Made by a program: the position numbers and the translations under genes. From the NCBI RefSeq assembly GCF_016775155.1, contig NZ_JAEUGD010000042.1, forward strand, positions 62,001 through 126,000: a stretch of 64,000 nt of DNA, read 5' to 3'. How positions within the stretch are numbered: position 1 is the first letter of the stretch; every line of letters starts with the position of its first letter. This DNA is from Fulvivirga marina. GTDB taxonomy: Bacteria; Bacteroidota; Bacteroidia; Cytophagales; Cyclobacteriaceae. This document shows, one piece after another, positions 1-8,451 of the stretch. Below the pieces are notes generated by a model, which was not told where the DNA came from, made no database searches, and saw nothing but the letters and a program-made list of their open reading frames with translations.

Positions 1-826
1 TAAAAATAAAACCTTTGTAATCTATATTCTCCTTTTTTAGTCCTGCAATAGTAGGTTCTACTACTTTGCTCTTTACTTTGTTAATAAAATCTGTATTGGC
101 AAAGCTTACAGGCGAAACAGCACCCATGCCGCCTGTATTTAGCCCAGTATCTCCTTCCCCAATACGCTTGTAATCTTTAGCTTCAGGTAAGAGCACATAG
201 TCTGTGCCATCGGTAAGTACGAAAACCGATAACTCAATGCCTTTCAGAAATTCTTCTATCAACACCTTAGAACTAGCCTCTCCAAATTGCTTGTCGAGCA
301 ACATAGATCTTAATGCGGCTTTTGCATCATCTTTGCTTTCGCTAATAATAACACCTTTACCTGCCGCCAGGCCATCTGCCTTAAGTACAATAGGTGTATT
401 GCAGGTGTCGAGGTAAGACAGGCCTTCTTCTATATCTGCAGCCGTGAAGGTTTTTGATTTGGCTGTAGGTACACCGTACTTTTCCATAAAAGATTTGGAG
501 AAGTCCTTACTTCCTTCCAACTGGGCGCCAACTTTACCAGGGCCAAGAATAGCAATTTCTTTCAGGTTTGTGTCAGCCTCAAAGTGGTCTCTGATACCAT
601 TAACCAATGGGTCTTCAGGCCCCACTACCACCAAATCAATTTTTTCATCTAAAACGAACTTACCGATGGCTTCGAAATCACTGAGCTGCAATGCTACATT
701 ATGAGCAATTTGGGCGGTGCCGGCATTTCCAGGTGCAACAAAAAGCTTGTCACACTTGTCACTCTCACCAATTTTCCAGGCAAGTGTAAACTCCCTTCCT
801 CCGCTTCCCAGTATTAATATGTTCAT
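1..826 (-). CDS. purD: Phosphoribosylamine-glycine ligase (partial, 3' end beyond the window)
   Basis: Joins 5-phosphoribosylamine and glycine using ATP to give glycinamide ribonucleotide, the second step of purine synthesis, in the cytoplasm. Reading leftward from the ATG at 824-826, the protein opens with MNILILGSGGREF, an N-domain signature, followed by the VAPGNAGT segment, VVVGPEDPL, and the ATP-grasp run KADGLAAGKGVII and NTGGMGAVSP. About 275 codons are present; the family is usually about 425 residues, so the C-terminal third lies outside the window. The usual signature is GGREHA; here the His is replaced by Phe and followed by Thr. A TAACTTTG promoter element lies about 146 bases upstream, leaving an unusually long leader. 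The identification is secure from several family motifs. Confidence 0.95.
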   Translation of the reverse strand, partial: MNILILGSGGREFTLAWKIGESDKCDKLFVAPGNAGTAQIAHNVALQLSDFEAIGKFVLDEKIDLVVVGPEDPLVNGIRDHFEADTNLKEIAILGPGKVGAQLEGSKDFSKSFMEKYGVPTAKSKTFTAADIEEGLSYLDTCNTPIVLKADGLAAGKGVIISESKDDAKAALRSMLLDKQFGEASSKVLIEEFLKGIELSVFVLTDGTDYVLLPEAKDYKRIGEGDTGLNTGGMGAVSPVSFANTDFINKVKSKVVEPTIAGLKKENIDYKGFIF

Positions 827-971
827 GTTTCAATATTTAGAATTAATATCTAGTTGAGCAGACTGAGAATCGAGTATTTCCTAAGCTATTACTCTGTTCA
901 CTGTTGCTCAATGTCTGCGATTTAAAGACCGCATATCCACCCCGTGAATTTTGAATCACTCAGGTAAGAAG

Positions 972-979
972 CAAAGTTA
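972..979 (-). promoter_or_regulatory. Bacteroidota-type -7 element for purD
   Basis: On the minus strand this reads TAACTTTG, an exact match to the TAnnTTTG element. No clear TTG is present 19-21 bases upstream. Transcription from here would give a leader of about 130-140 bases before purD. Confidence 0.5.
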
Positions 980-1045
980 AAAATTTACTTATAAAATACA
1001 CCAGTACAAAAGGGGTATTGACCTCACTATTAGTTATAATCCTGA

Positions 1046-1086
1046 AACAAAAAATCCCGGCTTTCCAAATGAACGAAGGCCGGGAT
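1046..1086 (-). terminator. Rho-independent terminator of recQ
   Basis: On the minus strand, just after the recQ stop, arms ATCCCGGC and GCCGGGAT (1079-1086 and 1054-1061) form an 8-bp GC-rich stem, followed by TTTTTTGTTT. Confidence 0.85.
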
Positions 1087-1105
1087 CTCTACAAGTTTTT
1101 GCTAT

Positions 1106-3292
1106 TTAATTGGCATATTCTGATAAAAATTTGATTCTCATGAGTCTTAACTCTTCTTCTGAATATTCCTCATTATCTTCGTCTTCTAATGCTACCTGGA
1201 TGTTATCTGTTTCCGCATTAAGGAAGTAATCATAGATGTCGTCTTGCTTATCATGATCCAGGACATCATTAATATAATAGTCCAGATTAAGTTTCGTTCC
1301 AGAATAGCAGATATTTTCGATTTCAGTAAGTAATTCGTCAAAAGATATTCCTTTGGCCTCGGCTATTTCATCCAGGTCAATCTTTCGATCAATCTGTTGA
1401 ATAATAAATATCTTCATTTTTGATTTGTTGACCGATGATTTGATTACAACTTCGGATGCCGTAACAATATCATTTTCTTCAACATACTCAGATATTTTCT
1501 TGATGAACTCAGTACCAAATTTCTTCACTTTTCCCATACCTACACCGTTGATCTGAGCCATTTCCTCTTCCGAAGTAGGGTAGGTGGTGGCCATTTCTTC
1601 GAGTGATGGATCCTGGAAGATTACGTATGGGGGCAGGTCTTTTTCATGGGCTATTTTCTTGCGAAGTGCTTTCAATAAAGCAAACAGATTTTCATCGTAA
1701 GATTTGGTCGAAACCGGGGTCCTTTCGCTACTTTCTTCCTCATCGCCTGTATCGACATATTCGTGATCAATAGCGAATTGTATAGAGTATGGCTTCTTCA
1801 GGAAATCATGACCTTTTTTGCTTACTTTTAGCACACCAATGTTGTCAATATCCTTTTCAAGCAACTCGTAGATCAGGGATTGTCTTACTACAGACTTCCA
1901 ATATTCTACGGAATCTTCATTTCCTTTTCCGAAGATGTCAAGGTCATGGTGGTTGTAGGACTTGACATATTGGTTCTCAACCCCCCTTATTACATCCACG
2001 AGGTGGTTTAAGCCAAATCTTTCTCCTGTTTTTAATGCAGCTTCCACAGCTACAACAGCAACATCTTTCGCTTCATACCTGTCTTTTGGCTTCACGCAGT
2101 TATCACACATTTCGCAGTTTTCTACCGTATACTCTTCACCGAAATAATGTAGTAATTGCTTTCTTCTGCAAACGGGTGATTCTGCATAGTATGACATTTC
2201 CTGTAACAGTACCCGGGCATTTTCCCTTTCCTGAACAGGTTTGTCTTTATTGAACTTTTCTAGTTTGTTAATGTCGTTGTGGCTATAGAACATCAGGCAC
2301 TTACCCTCAAGGCCATCTCTGCCAGCCCTGCCGGTTTCCTGATAATACCCTTCAAGTGACTTAGGAACGTCATAGTGTACTACGAAACGTACATCGGGTT
2401 TGTCTATACCCATGCCAAAGGCGATGGTGGCAACGATGATGTCTACATCTTCATTGAGGAAATCATCCTGATTTTTTTCCCTGATGGCAGGTTCAAGTCC
2501 TGCATGATATGGGGCAGCTCTAAAGCCATTTACATTGAGTAATTCTGCTATCTCAGCAACTTTTTTTCGACTGAGGCAGTATACAATTCCGCTCTTGTTT
2601 TTGTGGTCGCGTAGAAAGTGAACAAGATTTTTCTTGGCGTGTTTTTTTTGTTTTACCTCATAGTAGAGATTGGTGCGGTTAAAAGAAGACTTGAATACGT
2701 CCGCACCTTCCATCTGGAGGTTTTTTTGGATGTCCATCTGTACCTTTGGGGTGGCTGTAGCAGTTAGTGCTATGATGGGCAAATTTCCCAGTTGGCCAAT
2801 AATTTCTTTAATCCTTCTATATTCTGGGCGGAAGTCATGACCCCACTCCGAGATACAGTGGGCTTCGTCAACTGCTACAAAAGAAATGTTGGCTTTCTTC
2901 AGAAAATCAACATTTTCAACTTTAGTCAATGACTCCGGTGCAACATATAAAAGCTTTATTGTGCCATCTAGGCTTTCGCGTTTTACTCTGTTCATCTCAG
3001 CTTTGGTGAGTGTTGAGTTCAAAAACTGAGCGTTTACACCAAATGCATTCATTTGGTCCACCTGATTTTTCATCAGCGCGATGAGGGGAGATATAACAAT
3101 TGCAATTCCTTCGGTCATAAGGGCAGGCAATTGATAGCATAAAGATTTTCCTGCACCTGTAGGCATAATTACAAAAGTATTTCTGCCTTTGAGGATGTTC
3201 CTGATGATCGCCTCCTGATTTCCTCTAAACTGGTTGTAACCAAAAACCTCCTTTAGCTTACCTTTTAATTTGTCCTTCTCTTCTACCAGCAT
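1106..3292 (-). CDS. recQ: ATP-dependent DNA helicase RecQ
   Basis: A 3'-5' superfamily 2 helicase used in recombination and fork repair. The 728-residue protein has Walker A MPTGAGKS at residues 43-50, the box DEAHCISEWGHDFRPEY from about residue 142, and the motif VI segment QETGRAGRDG. It then has the four-cysteine zinc site (C in SPVCRRKQ, then CEMCDNC), a winged-helix region, an HRDC domain around residues 535-610 and an acidic C-terminal tail. The length is above the E. coli protein (about 610) because of the C-terminal extension. The ATG start matches the family N-terminus. It is a single gene with its own terminator and is divergent from the isomerase gene. All key helicase residues are present. 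Confidence 0.96.
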   Translation of the reverse strand: MLVEEKDKLKGKLKEVFGYNQFRGNQEAIIRNILKGRNTFVIMPTGAGKSLCYQLPALMTEGIAIVISPLIALMKNQVDQMNAFGVNAQFLNSTLTKAEMNRVKRESLDGTIKLLYVAPESLTKVENVDFLKKANISFVAVDEAHCISEWGHDFRPEYRRIKEIIGQLGNLPIIALTATATPKVQMDIQKNLQMEGADVFKSSFNRTNLYYEVKQKKHAKKNLVHFLRDHKNKSGIVYCLSRKKVAEIAELLNVNGFRAAPYHAGLEPAIREKNQDDFLNEDVDIIVATIAFGMGIDKPDVRFVVHYDVPKSLEGYYQETGRAGRDGLEGKCLMFYSHNDINKLEKFNKDKPVQERENARVLLQEMSYYAESPVCRRKQLLHYFGEEYTVENCEMCDNCVKPKDRYEAKDVAVVAVEAALKTGERFGLNHLVDVIRGVENQYVKSYNHHDLDIFGKGNEDSVEYWKSVVRQSLIYELLEKDIDNIGVLKVSKKGHDFLKKPYSIQFAIDHEYVDTGDEEESSERTPVSTKSYDENLFALLKALRKKIAHEKDLPPYVIFQDPSLEEMATTYPTSEEEMAQINGVGMGKVKKFGTEFIKKISEYVEENDIVTASEVVIKSSVNKSKMKIFIIQQIDRKIDLDEIAEAKGISFDELLTEIENICYSGTKLNLDYYINDVLDHDKQDDIYDYFLNAETDNIQVALEDEDNEEYSEEELRLMRIKFLSEYAN

Positions 3293-3407
3293 CTTTTTCG
3301 TTGATAATGTTAAAATTAACCATTAATGTAAAAATGTTTTAAACGCCTGATGTATGCCCATCTTACCGGGTGGAACGGTGGTCGTGGGCATTTCACCATG
3401 ATTTGAT

Positions 3408-3415
3408 TATCTTTG
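3408..3415 (+). promoter_or_regulatory. -7 element for the isomerase/guanylyltransferase pair
   Basis: TATCTTTG matches the Bacteroidota TAnnTTTG element and sits about 34 bases before the TTG start at 3449. There is no good TTG -33 box, so only the -7 half is supported. Confidence 0.5.
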
Positions 3416-3448
3416 GGGCATTTCATATACTACTAACGCAAAAGGACG

Positions 3449-4417
3449 TTGAAGATAGCAAAAAATATTAACAATATTGCCAAAAAAGTGCTTCAAAATG
3501 AGGCAGATGCGGTAAAAAACCTGATAAATTTCATCGATGAAGATTTTGAGGTCTGTGTACGCGAAATATACAACTCTCAGGGGCGCGTTGTCATCACCGG
3601 AATAGGGAAAAGTGCCATCATTGCCAACAAGATTGTGGCTACCCTTAATTCGACTGGTACGCCGTCCCTGTTTATGCATGCTGCCGATGCCATTCATGGC
3701 GATCTGGGTATGATCCAGGAGAATGACATTGTGATTTGTATTTCTAAAAGTGGCAATACTCCCGAAATTAAGGTGCTGATACCATTGCTCAAGCGTACAG
3801 GTTCTAAATTGGTGGCCCTTGTCAGCAATGTGGACTCGTACCTGGCTCAGCAATCAGACTTTGTGTTGAACGCTACAATTGCCGAAGAGGCATGTCCTAA
3901 TAACTTAGCACCAACCACCAGTACTACTGCCCACATGGCATTGGGGGATGCTCTTGCCGTATGTTTGCTGGAGCTTAGAGATTTCTCTAGTGAGGATTTT
4001 GCGAAGTTTCACCCCGGAGGCTCACTAGGTAAACAGCTTTATTTAAAAGTTGATGATATTTATCCCAACAATGAGTTGCCAATTGTTTATGAAAACACTT
4101 CTTTAAAGGAAGTTATTATTGTAATTTCATCAAAACGTCTGGGAGCTGCAGCAGTTGTAAATGATGAGAATCACTTGTTGGGTATTGTAACTGACGGAGA
4201 TTTGCGAAGGTGCATGCAAAAAGACATGGACCTGGGGATGCTTACAGCTGGGGAGATTATGTCTAAAGGACCAAAAACCGTTAGTAAAGGTGATTTTGCA
4301 GTTAAGGCATTAAACATAATGCAACAAAATAGCATTAGTCAGGTTATTGTACTTCATAAAGACAAGGTTGTTGGGTTTGTACATATTCACGATTTGTTAA
4401 AAGAAGGCATAATATAA
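3449..4417 (+). CDS. kdsD: Arabinose-5-phosphate isomerase, KpsF/GutQ family (SIS + two CBS domains)
   Basis: Interconverts D-ribulose 5-phosphate and D-arabinose 5-phosphate, the entry to KDO for lipopolysaccharide. The 322-residue protein has a SIS domain (about 35-180) with GIGKS at 51-55, the HAADAIHGDLG segment at 78-88, SKSGNT at 99-104 and FHPGGSLG at 187-194, then a pair of CBS domains from about 205 to the end. Length and domain order match the family. The start is a TTG preceded by AAAGG only a few bases away; no ATG is available near the family N-terminus. One base separates its stop from the next reading frame, so it forms a pair with the nucleotidyltransferase. A polysaccharide-specific paralogue is possible. 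Confidence 0.92.
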   Translation: MKIAKNINNIAKKVLQNEADAVKNLINFIDEDFEVCVREIYNSQGRVVITGIGKSAIIANKIVATLNSTGTPSLFMHAADAIHGDLGMIQENDIVICISKSGNTPEIKVLIPLLKRTGSKLVALVSNVDSYLAQQSDFVLNATIAEEACPNNLAPTTSTTAHMALGDALAVCLLELRDFSSEDFAKFHPGGSLGKQLYLKVDDIYPNNELPIVYENTSLKEVIIVISSKRLGAAAVVNDENHLLGIVTDGDLRRCMQKDMDLGMLTAGEIMSKGPKTVSKGDFAVKALNIMQQNSISQVIVLHKDKVVGFVHIHDLLKEGII

Positions 4418-4439
4418 ATTGTCACTAAAGCTTTTATTA

Positions 4440-5510
4440 ATGAAAAACAACTATGTAGTGATTATGGCTGGAGGTATAGGGAGCCGATTCTGGCCCTATA
4501 GTAGAAATAACCAGCCAAAGCAGTTTCTGGATATATTAGGTACAGGGCGCTCACTATTGCAGATGACTTATGACAGGTTCTTGCCTGTGGTCAATAAAGA
4601 AAATATTTACGTTGTTACTAATAATGATTATGCGACTCTGGTAAAGGAACAGTTGCCCGATTTGACAGAGCATCAGATACTTAAAGAGCCACTGAGAAGA
4701 AATACAGCTCCTTGTATTGCCTATGCATCGTACAAAATAGCAAAACAAGATCCTGATGCGATTATCATGGTGGCGCCTTCTGATCATATTATTTTCAATG
4801 AAGAAAAATTCTATAGTGTCTTAAAAACAGCTATATCAGCTGCAAATGGGCAGAATAAACTTTTGACCATAGGCTTGAAACCTAACAGGCCTGAAACCGG
4901 ATACGGCTATATTCAGTTCTTGGAATCCAAGGAAAAGGTTAACCGGGTTAAGACCTTCACAGAAAAACCGGAGAGGGATTTAGCGCAAAAGTTTTTGGAG
5001 AGTGGAGACTTTGTGTGGAACTCAGGCATTTTTGTTTGGGGAGTTCAGGCTATTATTCAAGCTTTTGAAGAATGTCTGCCTGAGATTGCAGAAACTTTTG
5101 CCGATATTCAAAAGGCATTATTTACTGAAAGGGAACCTCGTGCTGTTGATGATGCATACTCACAATGTGGTAATATTTCTATTGACTACGGAGTAATGGA
5201 GAAGGCAGATAATGTCTATGTGGTGCTTGGAGACTTTGGCTGGTCAGATCTTGGGTCTTGGAATTCCCTACATGAGCTGTCGGAAAAAAATGGAGAGGGC
5301 AATGTAATACAAGGGAATGCTATAACTTACGATACCAAGAATAGTCTTATTCATGGGCCCAAAGAGAGGCTTATTGTTGTTCAGGGACTAGATGGCTATC
5401 TGGTAGCGGAGTGTGGCAATGTTACCTTGATTTGCAAAAAGGATGAAGAAGCTAAATTCAGAGACTTTGTTGCTGATGTTAGAGATAAAAAAGGCAAAGA
5501 GTTTTTGTAA
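4440..5510 (+). CDS. manC: Mannose-1-phosphate guanylyltransferase
   Basis: Makes GDP-mannose from mannose 1-phosphate and GTP, supplying mannose or fucose donors for cell-surface glycans. The N-terminal nucleotidyltransferase signature is clear: MAGGIGSRFWP then PKQFLDI (residues 9-31). Further family segments are VAPSDHII, FTEKP, and VWNSGIFVW. The protein has 356 residues and lacks the phosphomannose isomerase domain of the bifunctional enzymes. The reading frame is open back to a TTG at 4419, but the ATG at 4440 starts exactly where family members do, so I use it. It lies directly downstream of the isomerase gene, probably in the same operon. The enzyme may feed the polysaccharide locus at 12-29 kb; that link is an inference. 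Confidence 0.92.
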   Translation: MKNNYVVIMAGGIGSRFWPYSRNNQPKQFLDILGTGRSLLQMTYDRFLPVVNKENIYVVTNNDYATLVKEQLPDLTEHQILKEPLRRNTAPCIAYASYKIAKQDPDAIIMVAPSDHIIFNEEKFYSVLKTAISAANGQNKLLTIGLKPNRPETGYGYIQFLESKEKVNRVKTFTEKPERDLAQKFLESGDFVWNSGIFVWGVQAIIQAFEECLPEIAETFADIQKALFTEREPRAVDDAYSQCGNISIDYGVMEKADNVYVVLGDFGWSDLGSWNSLHELSEKNGEGNVIQGNAITYDTKNSLIHGPKERLIVVQGLDGYLVAECGNVTLICKKDEEAKFRDFVADVRDKKGKEFL

Positions 5511-5527
5511 AGGGAATAGCAGAGGGT

Positions 5528-6268
5528 TTACCCCCTCTGCCTTATAGCTTCATAAATGGCTATAGCAGCCGAAACAGATACATTGAGGCTGTCAATTTTA
5601 CCATTCATAGGTATCCTGCCACGCATATCAGTCATTTTTAAGTATTCAGGTGATATGCCATCTTCCTCAGAGCCAAGTAGCACCGCCACTGGCTGGTTGA
5701 AGTTCGTCTCATAGATTGATTGATCAGTTTTTTCAGTACAGGCCATGATCTGGATGCCACTTTCTTTAAGGAAAGTAATGGTGTTTTTAAGGTTGTCAAC
5801 ACGGCACACTGGAATGTAGTTCAGCGCTCCTGCTGATGTCTTCATGGCATCACTGTTGATCGCAGCGCTCCCTCTGCTAGGAATAATTATACCGTCCAAT
5901 CCGGCACACTCTGCAGTACGTGCTATGGCTCCAAAGTTTCTGACATCGGTAACTCTGTCTAATATAATAAAAAATGGCTCACGGCCTTCCTGATAGACAT
6001 GATCGATGATGTTATCCAGAGACGCATATCTTATGGCAGAAATAAAGGCTATGGCTCCCTGGTGATTTTTTCTAGTCAGCCGATTGAGTTTTTCAATTGG
6101 TACCTGTGACATGGGTACATGATGATCCCGAGCGACTTTAAGTAACTCTTTCATCAAGTCATTATGTAATCCTTTTTGGATAAATAGTTTATCGATTTCT
6201 TTGCCCGAATTGATGCTTTCAATGATAGCTCTTATTCCAAATATTAAATCTTTCTGGTTCTCTTTCAA
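5528..6268 (-). CDS. rlmB: 23S rRNA (guanosine-2'-O-)-methyltransferase RlmB family
   Basis: A SpoU/TrmH-family SPOUT methyltransferase, expected to methylate the 2'-OH of a 23S rRNA guanosine (G2251 in E. coli). The 246-residue protein has an N-terminal substrate-binding domain (FGIRAIIESI at 10-19) and the three SpoU motifs: VRNFGAIARTAE, LLGSEEDGIS, and IPMNGKIDSLNVSVSAAIA near the C-terminus, which form the knotted SAM site. Length and motifs are those of RlmB; TrmH-type relatives cannot be fully excluded. It is convergent with manC and 16 bases downstream of the GWxTD gene on the same strand, so the two are probably cotranscribed. Confidence 0.9.
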   Translation of the reverse strand: MKENQKDLIFGIRAIIESINSGKEIDKLFIQKGLHNDLMKELLKVARDHHVPMSQVPIEKLNRLTRKNHQGAIAFISAIRYASLDNIIDHVYQEGREPFFIILDRVTDVRNFGAIARTAECAGLDGIIIPSRGSAAINSDAMKTSAGALNYIPVCRVDNLKNTITFLKESGIQIMACTEKTDQSIYETNFNQPVAVLLGSEEDGISPEYLKMTDMRGRIPMNGKIDSLNVSVSAAIAIYEAIRQRG

Positions 6269-6284
6269 TGTGATATTATTATAC

Positions 6285-7460
6285 TTAAAACCTTCCTTTT
6301 CTCCATAAATCTATGGCACGATACCATGAACTGGCATAATTTTTATTTCTTACCAGTACAAAATGTGATGAAGAAAAAACACTTTCAGTTCTGATGAAGC
6401 TAAATTTTAACTTTGGCAGATCTGGAGAGGCCAGGTATAGCCAGGTTTCATCATTATTGCTTTTAGTAACTTCATCAGGAGCACCAAAGATAATATAAAT
6501 CAATCCCATATCTGTTTTCCAGCCTTCTTTATATGTGGTGAATAGTCTGTTGGCACCTTCTACTCTGTCAAAGTAATTCTTTATAATTAACCTGGCCCTT
6601 TCCTGTGATTTTGTTAAGTCCAGCCAAAACTTGTCAAAAGCTTTTTTATCACCATTGATATTCCGAAGTTGTATATTTTCTTCTTTGGTGGTGATGTAGA
6701 TCAGAGGCTCTATAAGGTCTTCTAGCTTGGCTAATTTTGGGTAGTATTTGTTTTCTACCCTTATCCCTTTGCCCTGCTGACTTGATGAATCTTTTTGAAA
6801 TAGGAAAAGCCCATGGTTAGCAAAATCCATATCCTGCCTGCTACTTACAACAAAAGAAGAGTCAATAGGCATAGCCTTGACTGGTACATCTTCTCTCACA
6901 GGCATGGGGGGTAATGCAGGAGGGAAATGGTGATTGTAATAATAACCATATACTTGGTCATTGAAATGATATTTCCCTGGAGCAACCCATGATGTAAATT
7001 GTATCTTATTACTGCTATTATATAGTGCAAGGTGATGGTTATCTACATTAAAGTCATAGAAATAGGTAAACCCACTGAATTTACTTTGCACACGGATGGC
7101 TCCAAGACTAAGTAGTTCCGTTTTTGGCATGTAGAATTTTATAATGTGTTGGTTTTTTACCTGTTCCAGGTAAGTACTGTCGATTTTATTGGAAGCTATT
7201 TGCTGTAATGCCCCACTGTATGATGCTGCCGTAAAAAAATCAAACGTATAATCTTGTAATGAGGGCTTACTTTGGTTAATAACAAGCTTTAAATAAATGA
7301 AAGTGGTGTCATTACTGGTTACTAATTCATGTCTTACATCTATCTCTGATTCTGGATTGTATTGATGAGCGAGATTACTTGTATTCAAAGTGGGTTGCGC
7401 ATTTATTAGAAATCCATGAAGTGTAAATGCCAGAATAAATAAATATTGAAAAGGCTTCAT
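6285..7460 (-). CDS. Secreted GWxTD domain-containing protein
   Basis: The 391-residue protein starts with a signal peptide (MKPFQYLFILAF, likely cleaved after INA-Q, residues 21-22), so it is exported. The C-terminal third holds the domain named after its motif: GWKTD at 313-317, followed by GLIYIIFGAPDEV and a WLY segment. The central part is predicted beta-rich and unrecognised. The molecular function of GWxTD proteins is not known to me; they are common in Bacteroidota. The gene lies directly upstream of rlmB on the same strand with a 16-base gap. The family assignment is secure, the role is not. Confidence 0.85.
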   Translation of the reverse strand: MKPFQYLFILAFTLHGFLINAQPTLNTSNLAHQYNPESEIDVRHELVTSNDTTFIYLKLVINQSKPSLQDYTFDFFTAASYSGALQQIASNKIDSTYLEQVKNQHIIKFYMPKTELLSLGAIRVQSKFSGFTYFYDFNVDNHHLALYNSSNKIQFTSWVAPGKYHFNDQVYGYYYNHHFPPALPPMPVREDVPVKAMPIDSSFVVSSRQDMDFANHGLFLFQKDSSSQQGKGIRVENKYYPKLAKLEDLIEPLIYITTKEENIQLRNINGDKKAFDKFWLDLTKSQERARLIIKNYFDRVEGANRLFTTYKEGWKTDMGLIYIIFGAPDEVTKSNNDETWLYLASPDLPKLKFSFIRTESVFSSSHFVLVRNKNYASSWYRAIDLWRKGRF

Positions 7461-7571
7461 ATACTTTTAGTCGGTTTTATGGAGGAAGTTACTGGATTTG
7501 AGTCATAAAATAAAAAACGAATAACAGGTAATTTCTTTATAATTCAAGTAATTTTGCTCAAAAAACTGCAA

Positions 7572-8345
7572 ATGAGTGTTTATACTACTGAAATAGCTTC
7601 TGATCAAATAGCTTCTGACAATCCTATTCATCAAAGGTTGTTAAAGGCGTATTATTTGGCAGAGGATTTTGTGAAGGGGGATTTATTGGAGATAGGTTGC
7701 GGAGAAGGTAGAGGTATAGCACTTCTCAAAGGTAAAAGCGATTCATATACTGCTGTGGATAAAATTGCAGGTGTGTTGGAAGCCTTAAAGCAAAAATATA
7801 ATGATGTTACCTTTATTCAAGATAATATCCCTCCTTTTAGTAAAATCGAAAGTGATAGTTACGATGTTGTTATTAGCTTTCAGGTAATTGAGCATATAAA
7901 GAAGGATAAACAATTTCTTGAAGAAATTCATAGGGTTCTTAAACCAGGAGGGAAGGCATTGCTTACAACACCTAATATTAAGAAAACCCTTACCAGAAAT
8001 CCCTGGCATATAAGAGAATACACTGCGGAGCAATTGGAGCAACTGGCAAAAGAGGTGTTTACTAAAGTAGAAATGAAAGGAGTTGCAGGCAACGACAAAG
8101 TGATGGAGTATTATGAGATGAACAAAAAGAGTGTTCAGAAAATAACTCGCTTTGACATTTTTAATTTGCAGTACAGATTGCCAGCTTCTTTACTAAGGAT
8201 CCCATACGATTTACTTAATCGCTTGAACAGGAATAAACTTAAGGACAGTAATGATAGTTTGGTAAATGATATTCACCATTCTGATTATTTGTTAACCGAT
8301 GATGCTGATAAGGCTTTAGATCTCTTTCTGATTGTAGAGAAATAA
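7572..8345 (+). CDS. Class I SAM-dependent methyltransferase (Methyltransf_11 type)
   Basis: A cytoplasmic methyltransferase of unknown substrate, 257 residues. It has the Rossmann motif I LLEIGCGEGRG near residue 41, an acidic residue after strand 2 (AVDKI), the motif around YDVVISFQVIEHI and the post-II loop RVLKPGGKALLTTPN. The frame is open to a TTG at 7554, but the ATG at 7572 gives a cleaner N-terminus. The gene is divergent from the GWxTD gene and convergent with the DUF2723 gene, so it stands alone. Similar enzymes act on small molecules or quinone/lipid precursors; nothing here tells which. Confidence 0.85.
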   Translation: MSVYTTEIASDQIASDNPIHQRLLKAYYLAEDFVKGDLLEIGCGEGRGIALLKGKSDSYTAVDKIAGVLEALKQKYNDVTFIQDNIPPFSKIESDSYDVVISFQVIEHIKKDKQFLEEIHRVLKPGGKALLTTPNIKKTLTRNPWHIREYTAEQLEQLAKEVFTKVEMKGVAGNDKVMEYYEMNKKSVQKITRFDIFNLQYRLPASLLRIPYDLLNRLNRNKLKDSNDSLVNDIHHSDYLLTDDADKALDLFLIVEK

Positions 8346-8394
8346 TTAATCAACAGATGATCTGGTGATAGGCTTTTAAAGTATTGAGACCAAT

Positions 8395-8432
8395 AAAAAG
8401 CCCCTGAAATGTCGACATTTCAGGGGCTTTTT
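8395..8432. terminator. Bidirectional Rho-independent terminator
   Basis: A perfect 38-bp palindrome (AAAAAGCCCCTGAAATGTC and its complement) lies between the convergent methyltransferase and DUF2723 genes, with A and T runs at the two ends so that it works in both directions. Confidence 0.92.
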
Positions 8433-8451
8433 ATTTTTTGCCATACAGGTA

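Noticed and set aside
4419-4439. Earlier TTG start for the mannose-1-phosphate guanylyltransferase
   Set aside because: It adds a hydrophobic heptapeptide not seen in the family and lies one base after the previous stop; ATG 4440 fits the conserved N-terminus.
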